DNA from: Anthoceros angustus
Taxonomy: Eukaryota > Streptophyta > Anthocerotopsida > Anthocerotales > Anthocerotaceae
DNA length: 64,000 bases
Direction: 5' to 3'
NCBI GenBank assembly: GCA_010909165.1
Contig: VJWM01000173.1
Location: 434,001 to 498,000, forward strand
The translations under genes were made by a program, and so were the position numbers. Shown piece by piece: positions 1 to 11,690 of this stretch. How positions within the stretch are numbered: position 1 is the first letter of the stretch; every line of letters begins with the position of its first letter. The notes under the pieces are model-generated. The model ran no database searches and was not told the origin of the DNA. It saw only the letters and a program-made list of their open reading frames with translations.

Positions 1-234
1 TATTTTCGTTCAGCGTGGGTGGTATCGTCCGGTAGTATACGGGATAATCCGCGCTTGTCGTCGCCGGCTCGGCACTACTACTCGATAGCAAAGCGGACAC
101 ATCTACATACACATGAAATTTCTGCTCGATCCGGTCCTCTTAGAACCGGTGCGCTTACCAAGGTGTTACGTAAATCCGAAGGCCTCCTCTCGCTCACGAC
201 CGGTCCAAACCTCCTCCTTCGGATTACATCAACT

Positions 235-940
235 TAGCGCCCTCTTGCAAAGTCCTTAATAAACCGGTAGTATCCCACCATTCGAAACCTCTCGGCTCCT
301 TTAGGTTCGTCGGGTGGAGGCGGATGACCGGACCTTGTCTGGTCCACCTCGATTCAGCCGACACCGATGTCGACAAGATTCCCTCCGTCATTCCAAAGTA
401 GCATTTCTCGGTGTAGGCTCAATTGAGTCTCCGGCGCTCAAGCACCTTCTTAGATGCCCAAGGTGTTTGTCCCTCCCCATGCACACAAAATCATCCGGAA
501 TATCTCCATGAAGTCCCTCGAGTCACGGAAGGCGTTGGTCACCATACATGAGCGACCACAGGCGCTCGGTCATCCCAAAGGCACTTCTCTTGTAGGCAAG
601 CGTACCCCACTCCGTAGTGAAGGTCGTCTTGTCGGTCAAACTCCCTTAGGTGCAATTGGTTTGTATCCGGAGTAGCCATCCGAGGAAGGAGTAAGTAGTC
701 CGTCCAACCTTGTCCAAAATGTCGTCTGAATGGCATCGGAAGTGGTCCTTCTCCGTTCTTGCGTTGAGCTTCCTCAATCTTGGCATACCGAATTTGTCTG
801 GTTTCTTGGGAACCACCACAATCGCGACCCACTCATGTGATGGGGAAAATGATGTCTGCCTCCGGTACTTATCAAGGACCTCCTTCACCTTGATCGAATA
901 CTTGGGGTTGAGCTTGTATTGTCGGATTGATGGCACGCTC
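235..940 (-). pseudogene. Ty3/gypsy reverse transcriptase, frameshifted
   Basis: Reading the minus strand, recognisable RT blocks appear in order. Around 920-760 is IRQYKLNPKYSIKVKEVLDK followed by SHEWV, VVVPKKPDKF and RKLNAR. Around 760-700 is the DDILDKVGRTTY block. The FTTEWGT/MPFG block follows at about 640-570, an LDDF-like catalytic block (DDFCVHGE) at about 500-470, and the connection motif YYRFIKDFAR at about 285-250. These shift between frames several times. The order and motifs are those of gypsy polymerases; the role would be copying element RNA into DNA. Non-functional as read. Confidence 0.8.
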
Positions 941-1599
941 CGGCTTCGTCGATCTTATGCTCTCCCACTTCTTGAATGCCCTTCATGTCCTTGAAAGGCG
1001 AACACCTCATAAAACTCCCCAGCTTTAGTCCTTCCTTGGTCCGGAGGCATGCCTTTCTTAAACTTGAGAATTTTGGCGGACCTCCACTTCTTCCACGTCG
1101 TCCGGGTTCACCGTCTCCGTTCCGTCTTGCCTCATTGCGTCAAACCCCTCGTCCTCCTCTGGGATCGTCCTCGCATCCCCATTCTGAAGAGCTCGTCGGA
1201 GGTGTACTCCTTGATGTCGCTTTTCCTTGGTCCGACTCTTGTTGTCTCCCTTGTCTTTGGTCCGACCTCCTCTTCACTTCCTTCCTCCGGCCCGTTGTGG
1301 CGTTTACTCCAAAACAATCAATCACTTCGCACCAAAGGCATCCGCGGTAGTCCATCTCCTCCTCGGACCGGCGGATCTTGGCGAAAGTCGCCTCCTCGGA
1401 ACTATCTTGTTCGTCGCCGGTGGAGTCCTGAGGTATACCCGCCAGTAGTGCTCACGGTTTCCCACAATAGGTGTCCTTGCTCCGGTGATAGCAACCCTCC
1501 CTTCCTTAGGGTCCCGGTCCACCGGCTTGAAGTGAATCTCCTTCCTTCCAAAGTGTAGCTTCGTCAGGCCAACCCCACCATGGCCGCCCAACACCTCAT

Positions 1600-1990
1600 A
1601 CCCTAATGGTCCGGCGGTTTGATCACAACAAAATCCGGTTTGTAGGGTGCGGCTATGGTGGCCAAGACTCGGTTAACTCCCCGGATCTCTTCTTGACATA
1701 CGCCATTCTCGAGTCTTCGTTGAGGTTGAAGGATGTGAAGCCCAATTTTTCGTCGTGGTGATGAGGTTGACTCGGACCCGTGTCCAACGGTACATCCTTG
1801 ATGATACATCCAATCTCCACTTGTACCATGGCCCACAGGTCGTATGGGACACCACCCTCACTTCCATGCTACCCTTCACGGCTTTGGTGCTCCGGTGGGT
1901 TTCCCTAACCGACGGACCTCTTGCGGTATTTGGGTTATCCTCTCGGCCGAAAGGACACAAGTGCTGCGATTCATCATCGGTCGCCACATT
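1600..1990 (-). pseudogene. Ty3/gypsy aspartic protease region
   Basis: On the minus strand the codons for an Asp-Thr-Gly triad lie at 1784-1776, in the context DVPLDTG. A one-base frame change then gives VNLITTTKNW, the usual hydrophobic stretch after the active site of retroelement proteases. The enzyme would process the Gag-Pol polyprotein. Flanking sequence is broken, and domain limits are approximate. Position between gag (3.5 kb) and RT (0.9 kb) supports the call. Confidence 0.55.
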
Positions 1991-3434
1991 AAAGGCGAGG
2001 CTTCTACCCCAATCGAGGATCCTGCTGCTGCGTCCTCATCCTCTCCCCTTCGCCGTACGGTATTCTCCGGATGCTTGCGCATTTCCTCCTGCAACATCTC
2101 GGTCACCTCCCGGACTACGTCCTGGCCTCGTCGGAGGCACCTCCCTTCTCCCTGTCACATCTGGAGAACTTCCTTGGGTAATCCCTCCGGCCTGCCGTCC
2201 AGCCCTCCTTCGGTCGGATCCTCTGCTGGTATTTGTTTGATTGCCTTCCTCGTCGTGGCGCTTCCTCGATCTTGTTCTTCTTCAATGGCGCCTTTCTCGT
2301 CGCTCCTTCCTTGACTCAGTAGACACCTCAAGATTTCCTCCCAACTCCCTTCCTTTCGACACCCCATTACCTTCTTGTTCTTTTCCATCTCGCGTACCTG
2401 GGAATCTCTTCCCACTCCGCCATGAGCATCTTGACTTGCCGTGCAGTGGTCTTAGGAGGTGGCGTTGGTGGTCGGTTCTCCGCTTGGTGTGGCATCGTAC
2501 CGTCCTTGCGGGGTTGGGACATAGCGTCTTGCACATATGCCGGCCCTTGCGATCGCCACCTGGCTCGAAGTCCCCATTACCACCTCGTTGAGTGCGGACG
2601 CGTTGGATGGCGGATTCGCGGTTCCAGACCACGGTGTCTGAGAGATACGAAGGGCTCCCATGCGGTCTTTGCATCGGTGGGGCTCGTTGTATTCGGACCT
2701 CCGGTTGGCGGATACATGGTTTTGGGATATCGCGGCCCGGAGGGGCTTCACATACGATAGGCCTCTTCCCATTGCTCCTCGGCCTCCTCCTCGTGGTAGT
2801 CCACTTGATGCACCTTGAGGCGGTTGGATTCGAATGGCCGTGTTCACCGGCACACGTTCGCCGTGGTCGGTGTTTTCCGCGCTCGGTCCTTAACACAGTT
2901 GGTCCTCTACTCTCTTTATCACTTTTCCGGGTCCTCCCGCGGACACTGCTACCTCCTTTGAGGGAGTCGGGTCCGTGGAGCTTCTCGGACGGTCTGGTGT
3001 CACCACCTCCTTCTTACCTTTTTAGGCGGGGCTTCTTGCTCTTCTTCTTGCGGGGATACTCTTCCTCGCTAGAGACCTCCGTCTCTTCTTGGACTGCTCC
3101 TCCTCAGAAGACACCTCAGGTCTTCCTCCTCCTCGAAGACTCTTCCTCCTCGAGTCCCGAACCCCGTTTCTTCTTCTTCTTCTTGCCTCCTTGGCGGTTC
3201 TTTATCCTCGATGTAGCGATTCCTCGTAGTTTTCGGCCTCGACCGCCTTGCCCCGTCCTTCTCGGCCGGCGGGGCGTGCACAGCCATGGGTTTGGCTAGA
3301 CCGGCCGCGAACCACCGTGCTTGCATCGTGGTATGGGTTGGATGCCGATCCCTCGGGCATAGAACCGCTCGATGTCTGAGCCCGGCTTCTCCTTCTTCCT
3401 CGCTTGATTTTCCAACTTTGATAATACATACCCC

Positions 3435-3710
3435 TCACGGTCGATCCCTCGAAACCGTTCTAGAAGGCATTTTCAAAGCTTCAAGCGAGGGTGGGGCATT
3501 CTCCGGTGGTCGGTACTTTCTCCGATACCATTGAGCTGTCCCTGAGAACCCCTTGGAAAAGCTGGATGGCTGCGTCGACTCCCTCTCCGTTGAAGTTGGC
3601 TTTGGACACAGTCCTCCACAAAGGTCTCGCATCCGCTCCTTCTTCCCTCCGAATATAGATGCGCTTGTTTGGTCGGTAGGGGCCATGGCTGCGCCATCGA
3701 TGGGTTAGGC
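3435..3710 (-). pseudogene. Ty3/gypsy gag capsid core, frameshifted
   Basis: Two overlapping minus frames give ETFVEDCVQ/ANFNGEGVDAAIQLF followed by a short GxA.W-like helix and PTLA/SLEAL. This resembles the retrotransposon gag block in which the chain A..W...L precedes a T.R.F segment. The downstream stretch (about 3.3-3.06 kb) is rich in Arg and Glu, including a run of Glu codons near 3160-3180. It lies about 250 bases inside the primer-binding site, as expected for gag. Broken by indels. Confidence 0.5.
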
Positions 3711-3950
3711 GTGGGCATCCTACCTTCTTCCGTTGGCGTCCCTGTACCCGTACTCGTCTTGGTCGACAATTCGACCACGTTCTCCCTCCTCGATCGGTGC
3801 TCTCTCGTTGGGTTTGGCGTCTCTCCCTCTCCACGGCTCGGAGAGCACGCGAGGTGACGTCCGATCCTCCCGGGTTCACTCTTGGCCGTCGCTCGACACG
3901 CATTCTTACCTTCTCTTCCTAAGGGCGCACTGCGGCGGACCGATTTCATT

Positions 3951-3966
3951 CCCGGCAGCGGCGCCA
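3951..3966 (-). other. gypsy primer-binding site (tRNA-Asp type)
   Basis: The minus strand reads TGGCGCCGCTGCCGGG, which matches the 3' end complement of plant tRNA-Asp except for one base. This is the primer site used by many plant gypsy elements. The LTR should begin a few bases outward, and TG at 3970-3971 fits that edge. Confidence 0.7.
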
Positions 3967-3969
3967 AAA

Positions 3970-4640
3970 TGTGGCGGACTTTCTTATGGCCGGTAGCGCA
4001 CAATCCGTGTCGTTGTAGGAAGAAGTCCGTTCCCAAAGGGAATGATAGGCCCGTTTACGCGTTTGGTGATTCTTACCGTCCTTAGCGCTCGTTCGGTCTC
4101 CACACACATACTCCTAACTACTCAGCGTTCACCGTCTGAGCCGGTATGGCCAAGCGTTTGAGGACCCGTTCGCGTCGTCCGTATCGTTCACATACATCCT
4201 CACGCATCGTCCTTTCCTCTCTCTCTCACGCTACACTCTTGATCTTAGAAAAGGCCGGTTTCTGTGATCCGGACCTCCTCGTCGTTCGCGGGCCTCTCCG
4301 TCCGGGCTCTACACCACCCTCGGAGTTCCTCCGGCTCACGCGTTCGGTCCGTTGTGTCGGACGCGGCTCGGACGAGCACGGATCACGGTCACCCTTCTGC
4401 ACACACCACAGCGCGTTAAGTCGTCACGGGACCTTGATCAATCTCCCGGGCGCCGTGCACCTTTCGGTGACTCGGGACTCACGTTAGCAAGAAGACTCAC
4501 AAAGGTGCAAAGCGGCATCAACACCAAGAAAGATGCTTTACTAGGCGACCTCGGCCCCTCTTATCTGCGCCCAAGGTGGCGTCTTTATTACACCCCTATT
4601 ACGGATAGCCTCGGTATACCCTAATCGGCCTACCACCTAT
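3970..4640 (-). repeat. Probable gypsy 5' LTR (inner edge sure, outer edge unknown)
   Basis: The plus strand starts TGTGGCGGAC at 3970, three bases outside the primer-binding site, giving the inner LTR edge. A minus-strand AATAAA lies at about 4574-4580 (plus strand TTTATT), plausible as an LTR polyadenylation signal. No second LTR is inside the window to define the outer end, so 4640 is only a working limit. Confidence 0.4.
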
Positions 4641-4929
4641 CCCCCTATCTCCTTGTGTGTGGGAAGGTCACAGGCCCGCCTCGGAATGGGTGGTCAATCC
4701 CCGTCACGGCGGTTGTGGTGCACCCAATCGGATGATCCGTGAGGCCCCTCCTCTCTCCGGAATCACATCGGGTTGGGCTCTGGCGGTCGACCGCCGTTAC
4801 CACGGCGTCATCCTCCTGGCCTCCACAGGTCCTTCGCCCGGTGGGGCCACCTATCGGCTCCCCTAAGCGTAAGTCGAAGGGGCTCCTCCTTCTTGCCGCC
4901 GGTCCTCGAGGTCTGTCTCGACTCACGAA

Positions 4930-5095
4930 CTTGAGTCCGGCTTATTCTGAGTCCGGCCGGCTGGGTCCGACCTTGTCTGCAGGGGTCCGGACCTCGGTCG
5001 GGGTCGGACTTGGTCGGACTTGTCGGACTTGGTCCGGACTTATTCTGAGTCCGGACTTGGTCAGCCTCCTCTGGTCCGGACAAAGTCCGGACTCA
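4930..5095. repeat. Irregular GTCCGGACTT repeat cluster
   Basis: About ten copies of GAGTCCGG / GTCCGGACTT / GGTCGGACTT occur in 165 bases, with a TTATTCTGAGTCCGG phrase repeated. GTCCGGAC is itself a palindrome, so the cluster is dyad-rich. Part of the LTR or adjacent repetitive DNA. Confidence 0.7.
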
Positions 5096-5099
5096 CGCC

Positions 5100-8000
5100 C
5101 ACCGGGTTTCCTCCCTCACGGGACTCCTCAGTGGCTCTCCTCGAAGTCCTCAGCTGTTCCCGATCGCCCGGTGACTCGCCGTTGGCCCTCCTTCCATGGT
5201 GAGGTGCGGGGTGCTTACCTCGATCGCATCCGCGCTCCTCGTTCTGCTCCTCGGTTGCTCCTCTCCCGCTCCGTCATCTCAAGCAGGCCACTAGGGTCCC
5301 TGTCTTTGTCCGTGGCCTTCATCTCCTTGAGCCTTCCAGGGGTCCGTCTCTGCGGCGTCGAGGCTTCTCGCCTTGAGCTCGGGCGTAATAGGCAAAGTCA
5401 CAGATCGACTTGTTGAATTGCCTCTTCCACGTGTGCGGGCACCGATACTCCCTCCGCCATAAGTGTTAGGGATTTGCTGCTTGTTGGGCCACCTCTCACC
5501 CGGTTGTGGTGGGCAGGCGTATCATGAGGCTACAAGGGCCTCGGTCACCTCCTGCATGCTGTTGCTCACTGCTCGGCTCCGTCGTTTCCCTTTCCATTGC
5601 CGGCTTACCGCCATAGCGCGGCGTTCCCTTCCGCCTTTCTCGGTGGACCAGCGGCTTCTTTTACCTTCCGGTGCTCGCGCTCCGTTCATTCGGCCTTTAG
5701 CTCGCGGCTCCTCTCCAGTGATCGGATACCTCCGTCCAGGCTCGGACTTCCTCCGGCTCCTTACAGCACAGCAGCGTCCAACTCCTTGGATAGTCGCGAT
5801 TTTCCTCCGTCTTGAGACGGGCCGGGCACTGTTTCGTGCTCGAGTCGTGGATTCTCTCGTTGAGAATCACTTGCTCAAGCGCATCTTGGGTTGTAGCTCC
5901 AGTGTGTCCTTCATCCTCCATCTGCGCCTCCCTTCTACCTCCTGCGGTACTCGGAGATCCTCTATCTCCCAGTCGGCCTTGCACGCTCCATAGCGCTTTG
6001 TCGGCCTTGAGTTAGCCTCGGTACTGTGACTCTCTCCACCGGTTCGATCACGTGCATGGTGATCCGGTCGCTCTTCACCGGCTTGACTCGCCCGCCTTTA
6101 CGGGCCTCGCCCATTTGGCTCTGGCCGGGCCGCCTCCAGTCCGAGCTCTCTGCGTGTGCGGGCCTCTTCCGCCTCCTGCGCTTCCCCTCTTCTGCAAGGT
6201 CCTCCGCTTGGGCCTCGAGCTTGCTTGCCGTGAAGAACCTTGATCTGCTGAACGCCCGGGCCTCGCGCTCACCCGGCGTTTCCCTTCCTCGATCCGAGGG
6301 ACTCCGCCTTTCCTTTGCCCCTCGGCCGCCTTCACTTGCTCTTGGGTTCCACCATCCTCCTCGGGTGGCCTCCACTTCCAGGTCTTCTCTTGTACCACAG
6401 AGACCCCAAAGCATTCCGTCCATGGCGGTGGCAGACTTCGCCGTGTTTCTTCCACGGCCAGTGAGGCCCCACAAAGTCCGTAGTGGGGCCGGCATTTCTC
6501 GATCGCCAAGGACCTCCATACCTTGATCGGGAGTAAGTCGGTGGGTTCTCGGACCTAATCGGGACCCTCGGGTCACAGTGGTGAGTCGAGTCTCACCCTC
6601 TTGGCCCTCTTGGCCTCTAACTCCTTTGTGCCCTCTTTCTCACAGGGCTCGGAGGAGGTGAGGTCGGGAGCAAGCTCTTTTGCCCCTTCACAGCCGGGGC
6701 AGGGCCTCGGGTGGGGCTGCGTGACCTCCTGCTCCTTGGGCCACGTCCCTTTCGCCCTCCTTCGCCTCTTGACCTCTTGCCACTCAGGTAGGCGGGGTAA
6801 GTCTGGCACCTTGAGGTCTTTGCGTTGGTAAGCGGCGTCTTCCGCCTCTTGGCTCCGTTGAGTTCGTCGGGGCTCGGCGGTAGTCGTGGTTGTTGGCTGT
6901 TACGTGGTGCGCACGCCCTCGGCATCGGCTCCCTCTGTCTGCTCGGAGGGCACCAAAAGGAGGGAAGAATCGCCTCCCAAACTTCACACGGTGGTGAGGG
7001 GTTCGCTCAGGGCGTGAGTCAGGAATCCTCGATCGTCCTCCTCCGAGTCGCTTGGTCTTGAAGGGCGACCCCCACCTCAGGCGCCGCTCTGCCACAGCGG
7101 GGCCTCCGGCCCTTCCGGGCGCCGCTCAAGCTCTCCCTCCTTGAGGAGCTCTGTCCCCATACATGAATCGGTATGGGGTCGGCCGATGGCGAGGCTTCTC
7201 GCTCCTTAGCTTGCGTGCCTCGAACCAGGCGAAGATAATCCTTCCCCGTCCGCTCTCTTCCCATTGGCGCATGCGAGAATACCAGGTTATCACCAAGGTG
7301 ATCCACCTTGGTGGCGAGTTCAATGGACAATGATCCGGGCTACCGCCCTTACTCGGATCCGGCGGATCGGATATCAACCATCCGTTGGTTGTCGCTGCGT
7401 TCGAGCCTCGGCGCCGTGGGGCCCTATCTTCCCTTCGCCTTAAGGGCTCGGCACCACCTTCTTCCTCCTTGGGCGGTTGTAGGCCATCCTCGGGACCTCA
7501 AGGTCCATCGCCTCGAGTCCTCCGGAGGTTCTTGGATCGGACCTCCTTGTTGATCGCCGGCATCTTGGGCAAACTCCGGACTAGAGTGCGTTGTCAAAGG
7601 TCCGGACCATTTGGAACACGTCCGGATGCCACTCCCCCAATTCCCTGCTTCCTTCCGGGGCCCGGATAGGATCCGGGTCACAATGTTGCGCTCCACGAGG
7701 TCCATGGCTCCCAGACTTCTCGGCTTTTGGGTGCCATTGCTTTCTCCTCCTCTTGTTCTTGTAGGCTGTGGCGAGTCCGGCGCACGATGTTCCTCCTTCG
7801 CGCGTTCGTTGCTCCAACCTTGGCGTGCGCCACGCTCTGGCGCCCAAAAGATAGCGCCGAGCCGGATTGCGGGCGCAAGGCTGAGGATTATGCGGAGGCG
7901 CAATGACCTCCCTCCTTGGCGCTTGTGGAAGTAACTGGCGGGCGCCTCTTCGTTGTCCGTAGCGCGAGTGCGCATGGCTACTCGACCCTACGCCGCCTCG

Positions 8001-8470
8001 GCCTTACGCGCCCGGCCGGGCGTGAATACTGCCTGCGGCCTGCAGCAGGTTACTGGCCTCTGCATGCCCGACCTCCACTCGGGGCCGTCACGTGGCGCGC
8101 CGCCTGCTCACGCCTCGCTCCTGGGTTACTTTCCTGGCGTACTTATCCTATTTTGACACAGGTGGGTTCGGACTTATCCGTTACTCGGCGTAGTCGGAGC
8201 TTGCCATAGTGGTAGGGGTCCGTTGTTCACTCAGTCCGGAGTATACTCGAGCCTCGTCCGGCGCTACCCCAATTTATTCCTCCTTTCCGCCTTATTTATC
8301 CTTCAATCCTAAAAAAGCGAAACCCTACTTATTTCCTAACTCCCAGTGCATAGCCCATGAACACTATCCTCGGTCCTCCCATATTTGGGCGATAAGTTCA
8401 TGAAGAATGCTGACAGAGGCATTAGGCATGGGGCATACAAGCTCTGAGTTTGACAGGAGTTGCACCGAGT
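5100..8470. other. GC-rich repeat-derived stretch without a supportable gene
   Basis: Both strands are broken into short GC-rich frames without a recognisable domain. The longest minus-strand frames (5962-6576, 7424-7975) are rich in Arg, Gly and Ser, with no motif I can name. The style of base use matches the neighbouring gypsy remnant, and this is probably more retroelement DNA. No promoter or RNA gene was seen. Confidence 0.4.
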
Positions 8471-8474
8471 CCGA

Positions 8475-8654
8475 TTAGCATCGGAGACCGCGTTGGTTAA
8501 AGTTAGCATAAATAAACCCAGCGTGGATGCACCGCTGGTATCTAGTACAAGAGGTACAACTCTTGAGACGGAGCTATAAAAGCCACCTCTTGTAATCAAT
8601 TGTATCAATTAGTAAAGCACTATCTTTGATCAAGCGCTTCCATAAAGCACCTCA
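8475..8654 (+). repeat. Copia-1 5' LTR
   Basis: Matches the Copia-2 LTR from GACCGCGTTGGTT to AAAGCACCTCA. A TATA box, CTATAAAAG, lies at 8574-8582, followed by the R/U5-like stretch. The left edge is uncertain because the terminal TG block is poorly conserved. Confidence 0.65.
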
Positions 8655-8658
8655 AACT

Positions 8659-8669
8659 TGGTATCGAGC
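8659..8669 (+). other. Copia-1 primer-binding site (initiator tRNA-Met)
   Basis: TGGTATCGAGC directly follows the 5' LTR. Copia-2 has the canonical TGGTATCAGAGC at the same place. The loss of one A within CAG typifies the small deletions seen throughout this copy. Confidence 0.8.
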
Positions 8670-10610
8670 ATAGTTTGATTACTAAGTCCACCATGCATTA
8701 TGATGTGAATCTAGATGTTCTTCTAATATGCAACGTCTTTCCAATGCTTTTGGTATTTGTAATTTGAAGCTATTTTATACTTATTCATAGTTTCTTTATT
8801 CAACCAAACATATTTTACTAATAAAATAGTTTGGCTTCTTCTATGATTAACCTTTATATTCATTAAAGTTTCATGGCTCATTGCCACTCTCTCATTCTTC
8901 ATCTTATTCTTTCTAGCATTCTACTCATTCTTCCTTGCTACAAGACATTGTTCCTTATTGTTTTACATAAAGTTACAACATGGCAAGAAGAACAATCACA
9001 AGAGTATTCATGCTAAGAGAACTAGAAATTAGAGAGGAAAGTAGAAGAGTGCATCTCGTCGATCTACAAACATAGTCGATTTAATTCTTCTCTTTTCAAT
9101 AACTAGGGAGCAAGATAGCCTACATGCTATCCTTCTTCCTAGAAAACAATTTGGTGTCATCATCAGCGAGCTTTTAGCAATCAAAAATCAGCAAGGCCTT
9201 GGTCCACTGATGATCGATCTCGATCTTGTGGAGATATCTCGGTGATGAGAATCTCCTCCTCCTATCATTCACACAACAAAGACCAACTCACCATTTTATT
9301 CTCCAACCACACCGATGAGTAATTCTTCTCACATCATTCTAATCGATCATCGGCATCATTCCACGGTTTACGCTGAAACTCTATTATGCGATGAATGCCG
9401 CAACACCCTCGGAAACACTCAACAAGTTACTCACAAAGTACTTCATAATGCAAATTCAACTAATCGATTGTACATGTGGTTATGGCGTCACGTATGGGCA
9501 GCAATGTTTTCAAAACAAGCTCCCAACCCGACTCACTCGGCCATCACCACAACCAAATGACAACCTATCAACAAGTTCGCGAGATTTACGCTGTGCAGAT
9601 TTTCTCTCGATTAGAAGAAATCGGCATGATTTATCTCGGAGATCTCACCAGCTACTGCCTAGTGCAATCTACGCCCCTCTTCAATCCATGATATCGAGTT
9701 TGAATTCAAAAGAAATCATTTGCAGATCCTAAATGATTCGCCGCAAACTTGAATCTCCTCAATCTGCAATCTCCATATGGTGCTCCCACACGGCGACGGC
9801 CATCCACAGCGGTTCCAATCAAATCGGCCTCGTGGCGGTGCTCATTTTCGAGCCAATTCGATTCACGCTTATTCGCAACGCCATCTTTAGTCGATGCCTC
9901 CTCGGCGCCCCCTTCCAGCGCCGAATGGAGAAGAGGCCCCGATCGATGGAGGTCGATCGGGGCCCCGGGCGGTTGCGCCAGCGCCCGCTCCGCACCGTTC
10001 GCGAGCTGCCCTACCTAGCCGTTTCGAATGGTGCCCTAAAATTAATAATTGGCACCCGTTGCGAAACGGTGTCCATGAACGGCGTTTGAGCGAAGCGTTT
10101 GAAACGTTCGCCTTCAAACGGATTGGCTCTTGGGGCTGTTGGTGGGGCCCACTCTTCTTGGATCTCCTAGCATACTGTTCAACCTCGCAACTATTAGCTC
10201 GCCCCTTATAGCCTCTATCGGTTGAGTTTTCTATTCCGGCTTCCAATCAAACAAGAGCCCTTGTCGCCCCTTCCATCGGCGACATTGCTTCGGCATTATT
10301 TTTATGAGAAGCGGTGCTACTGCTCAAGAGCTATTCCATTTAGTGTCATCACCTTTGGGATCATCTTCATCGGCTCTACGAGTGTTGCGATCGGCTGCCC
10401 AGATTCGGCAACTTGCTCGTCTATGCTCCTAGTGATCGCGGCATCGTTCCGGGCTTTGATTTCATAATCATCATTGGCCTTGGATCTTTAGCAACATTTA
10501 ATTTGCTCATAGTCAAGCGTTGCTATATATATTTGAAGACTTCTTAGCTTCTTGTCATAACTTGGAGTTGGCGTTCTTCTATATATATATATCTATCTAC
10601 TTCTATCACG
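8670..10610 (+). other. Copia-1 untranslated leader with decayed leader ORF and one hairpin unit
   Basis: About 1.9 kb lie between primer site and gag. The start (8981 onward, ATGGCAAGAAGA) is the frameshifted counterpart of the 125-residue leader ORF in Copia-2. From about 9811 to 10570 there is one copy of the unit that occurs three times in Copia-2, with the GGCACCCGTT...GGTGCC hairpin traces at about 10020-10072. A TA-rich run precedes the gag ATG. Confidence 0.65.
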
Positions 10611-11480
10611 ATGGCCACCTCTCCAAATGTGCCACCCATTCCCATCATCAATTATATGAATGTGACATCGATTTTAAGGAGAAGGACCGTTTGGCACTAA
10701 GTTGAAATATGGTCCAAGCGTATGCGTTATCTTAAATACCAGATCTAATTGGCATAGTTGATGGCACCTCAAGCCCATCGGGCCCTCGCTCTCGACTCTT
10801 GGATCAAACAAGACAGCTTGCACTTCACATTCTTATTTGAGCCTTGGCGAAGTCACTACATCATCTTGATGGGGCTACTGCTGCAGGCATGGCGGTAGAT
10901 ATTTTTCAATCTACCAATGTTATGACATTAGTAATGCATGTAATTTTATTCCTTACGCATGCATAATAATGAGAGCATTGGTACTTATGTTGGGAAGTTT
11001 CGATATCTTGAATGCCTTTAGGCACTCCTTATCGAATTTGAAGCTTGTGTCCAACTCGGCCTCCCTTCCCGACTTTCAAGCATTTGTGTCCTCTCGAATG
11101 GCACATTCGAGAGGCTCATCAGATAAGGCGGCCGCACCCATTCCATCTCCAAATTGCGCTCTCCTTCAAGAGGAGGCTTCCAGTTCAACGCCGGCACTTG
11201 AGCATGGTGGTGAACGAGTTATGTTCGTTAGCAAAGGCGTCAACGTCACCTCGGCCCGGCGGCGTCCTCCTCCACGAGCGGCCCTTCACTGCGCCTTCTC
11301 GGCTCCTTCTCGCTTCCTTCTCCAAGCTGGTGGTTCCGGCCCAAGCACAGTACTGGCGGTGCGATTCGAGCCAGGGAGCTGCCGAAAGCCGGTGAGCCTC
11401 GACGCCTTCCAAGTCGCCAATATGGCCTCGACCTCCAAGCGAGCAGGCCGACATTGCCCTCACGATGCGGTAGCTTTTGA
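10611..11480 (+). pseudogene. Copia-1 gag, frameshifted
   Basis: ATG at 10611 opens with MATSPNVPPIPIINYMNV, then a charged stretch and FDGTKLK-W, the early helix of copia Gag (UBN2 family). A second block at about 10990-11130 reads FDILNAFRHSLSNLKLV, matching the later capsid helices. Zinc-knuckle remnants (a CxxC-like pair and SCRK) occur near 11350-11390. Gag would form the particle shell and bind element RNA. Several frame changes between blocks make it non-functional as read. Confidence 0.65.
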
Positions 11481-11484
11481 ATAC

Positions 11485-11690
11485 AAGACCTCTTGGCTAT
11501 TGGACTCGCTTCCACTATTTGCCATCACCATATGTTTTCGATTATCTCCTCCGAAGATCAACGTTTTGTTCTTCTCGGCGATGACTCGGCCTTACTATTG
11601 CGCGCAGCCTTTATTACTTTTACTCTTGAAGATGGTTCATCCTTCTTTTAAGTGATGTGCTACATGTTCCAAATGGCGAAGAATCTTATC
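11485..11690 (+). pseudogene. Copia-1 protease and pre-integrase link
   Basis: SWLLDS, the start of the copia protease active-site block, is at about 11488-11510. It is followed in shifted frames by an HHMF-like step, VLLGDDS and DVLHVPN, the conserved landmarks between active site and integrase. VKDGTFELEL follows from about 11701. The residues just after the catalytic Asp are damaged. Confidence 0.6.

Larger units (their letters stand above)
1..3969 (-). mobile_element. Ty3/gypsy retrotransposon internal region, left end cut by window
   Basis: The minus strand carries, in element order, a primer-binding site (3951-3966), gag (about 3.7-3.4 kb), an aspartic protease DTG (about 1.78 kb) and reverse transcriptase (about 0.94-0.24 kb). 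Gag-protease-RT order with an RT of the type PKKPDKF...KLNARTxKDHF is that of Ty3/gypsy elements. Integrase would lie beyond base 1 in either gypsy arrangement, so the pol type cannot be subclassified. Every domain is broken into short frames by 1-5 base indels, so the copy cannot be translated as it stands, either because it is dead or because the sequence carries errors. Confidence 0.8.

Noticed and set aside
10969-11655. A stand-alone 228-residue gene in Copia-1
   Set aside because: Its start carries copia Gag helices and its end overlaps the protease block in another frame, so it is part of the element's broken polyprotein.
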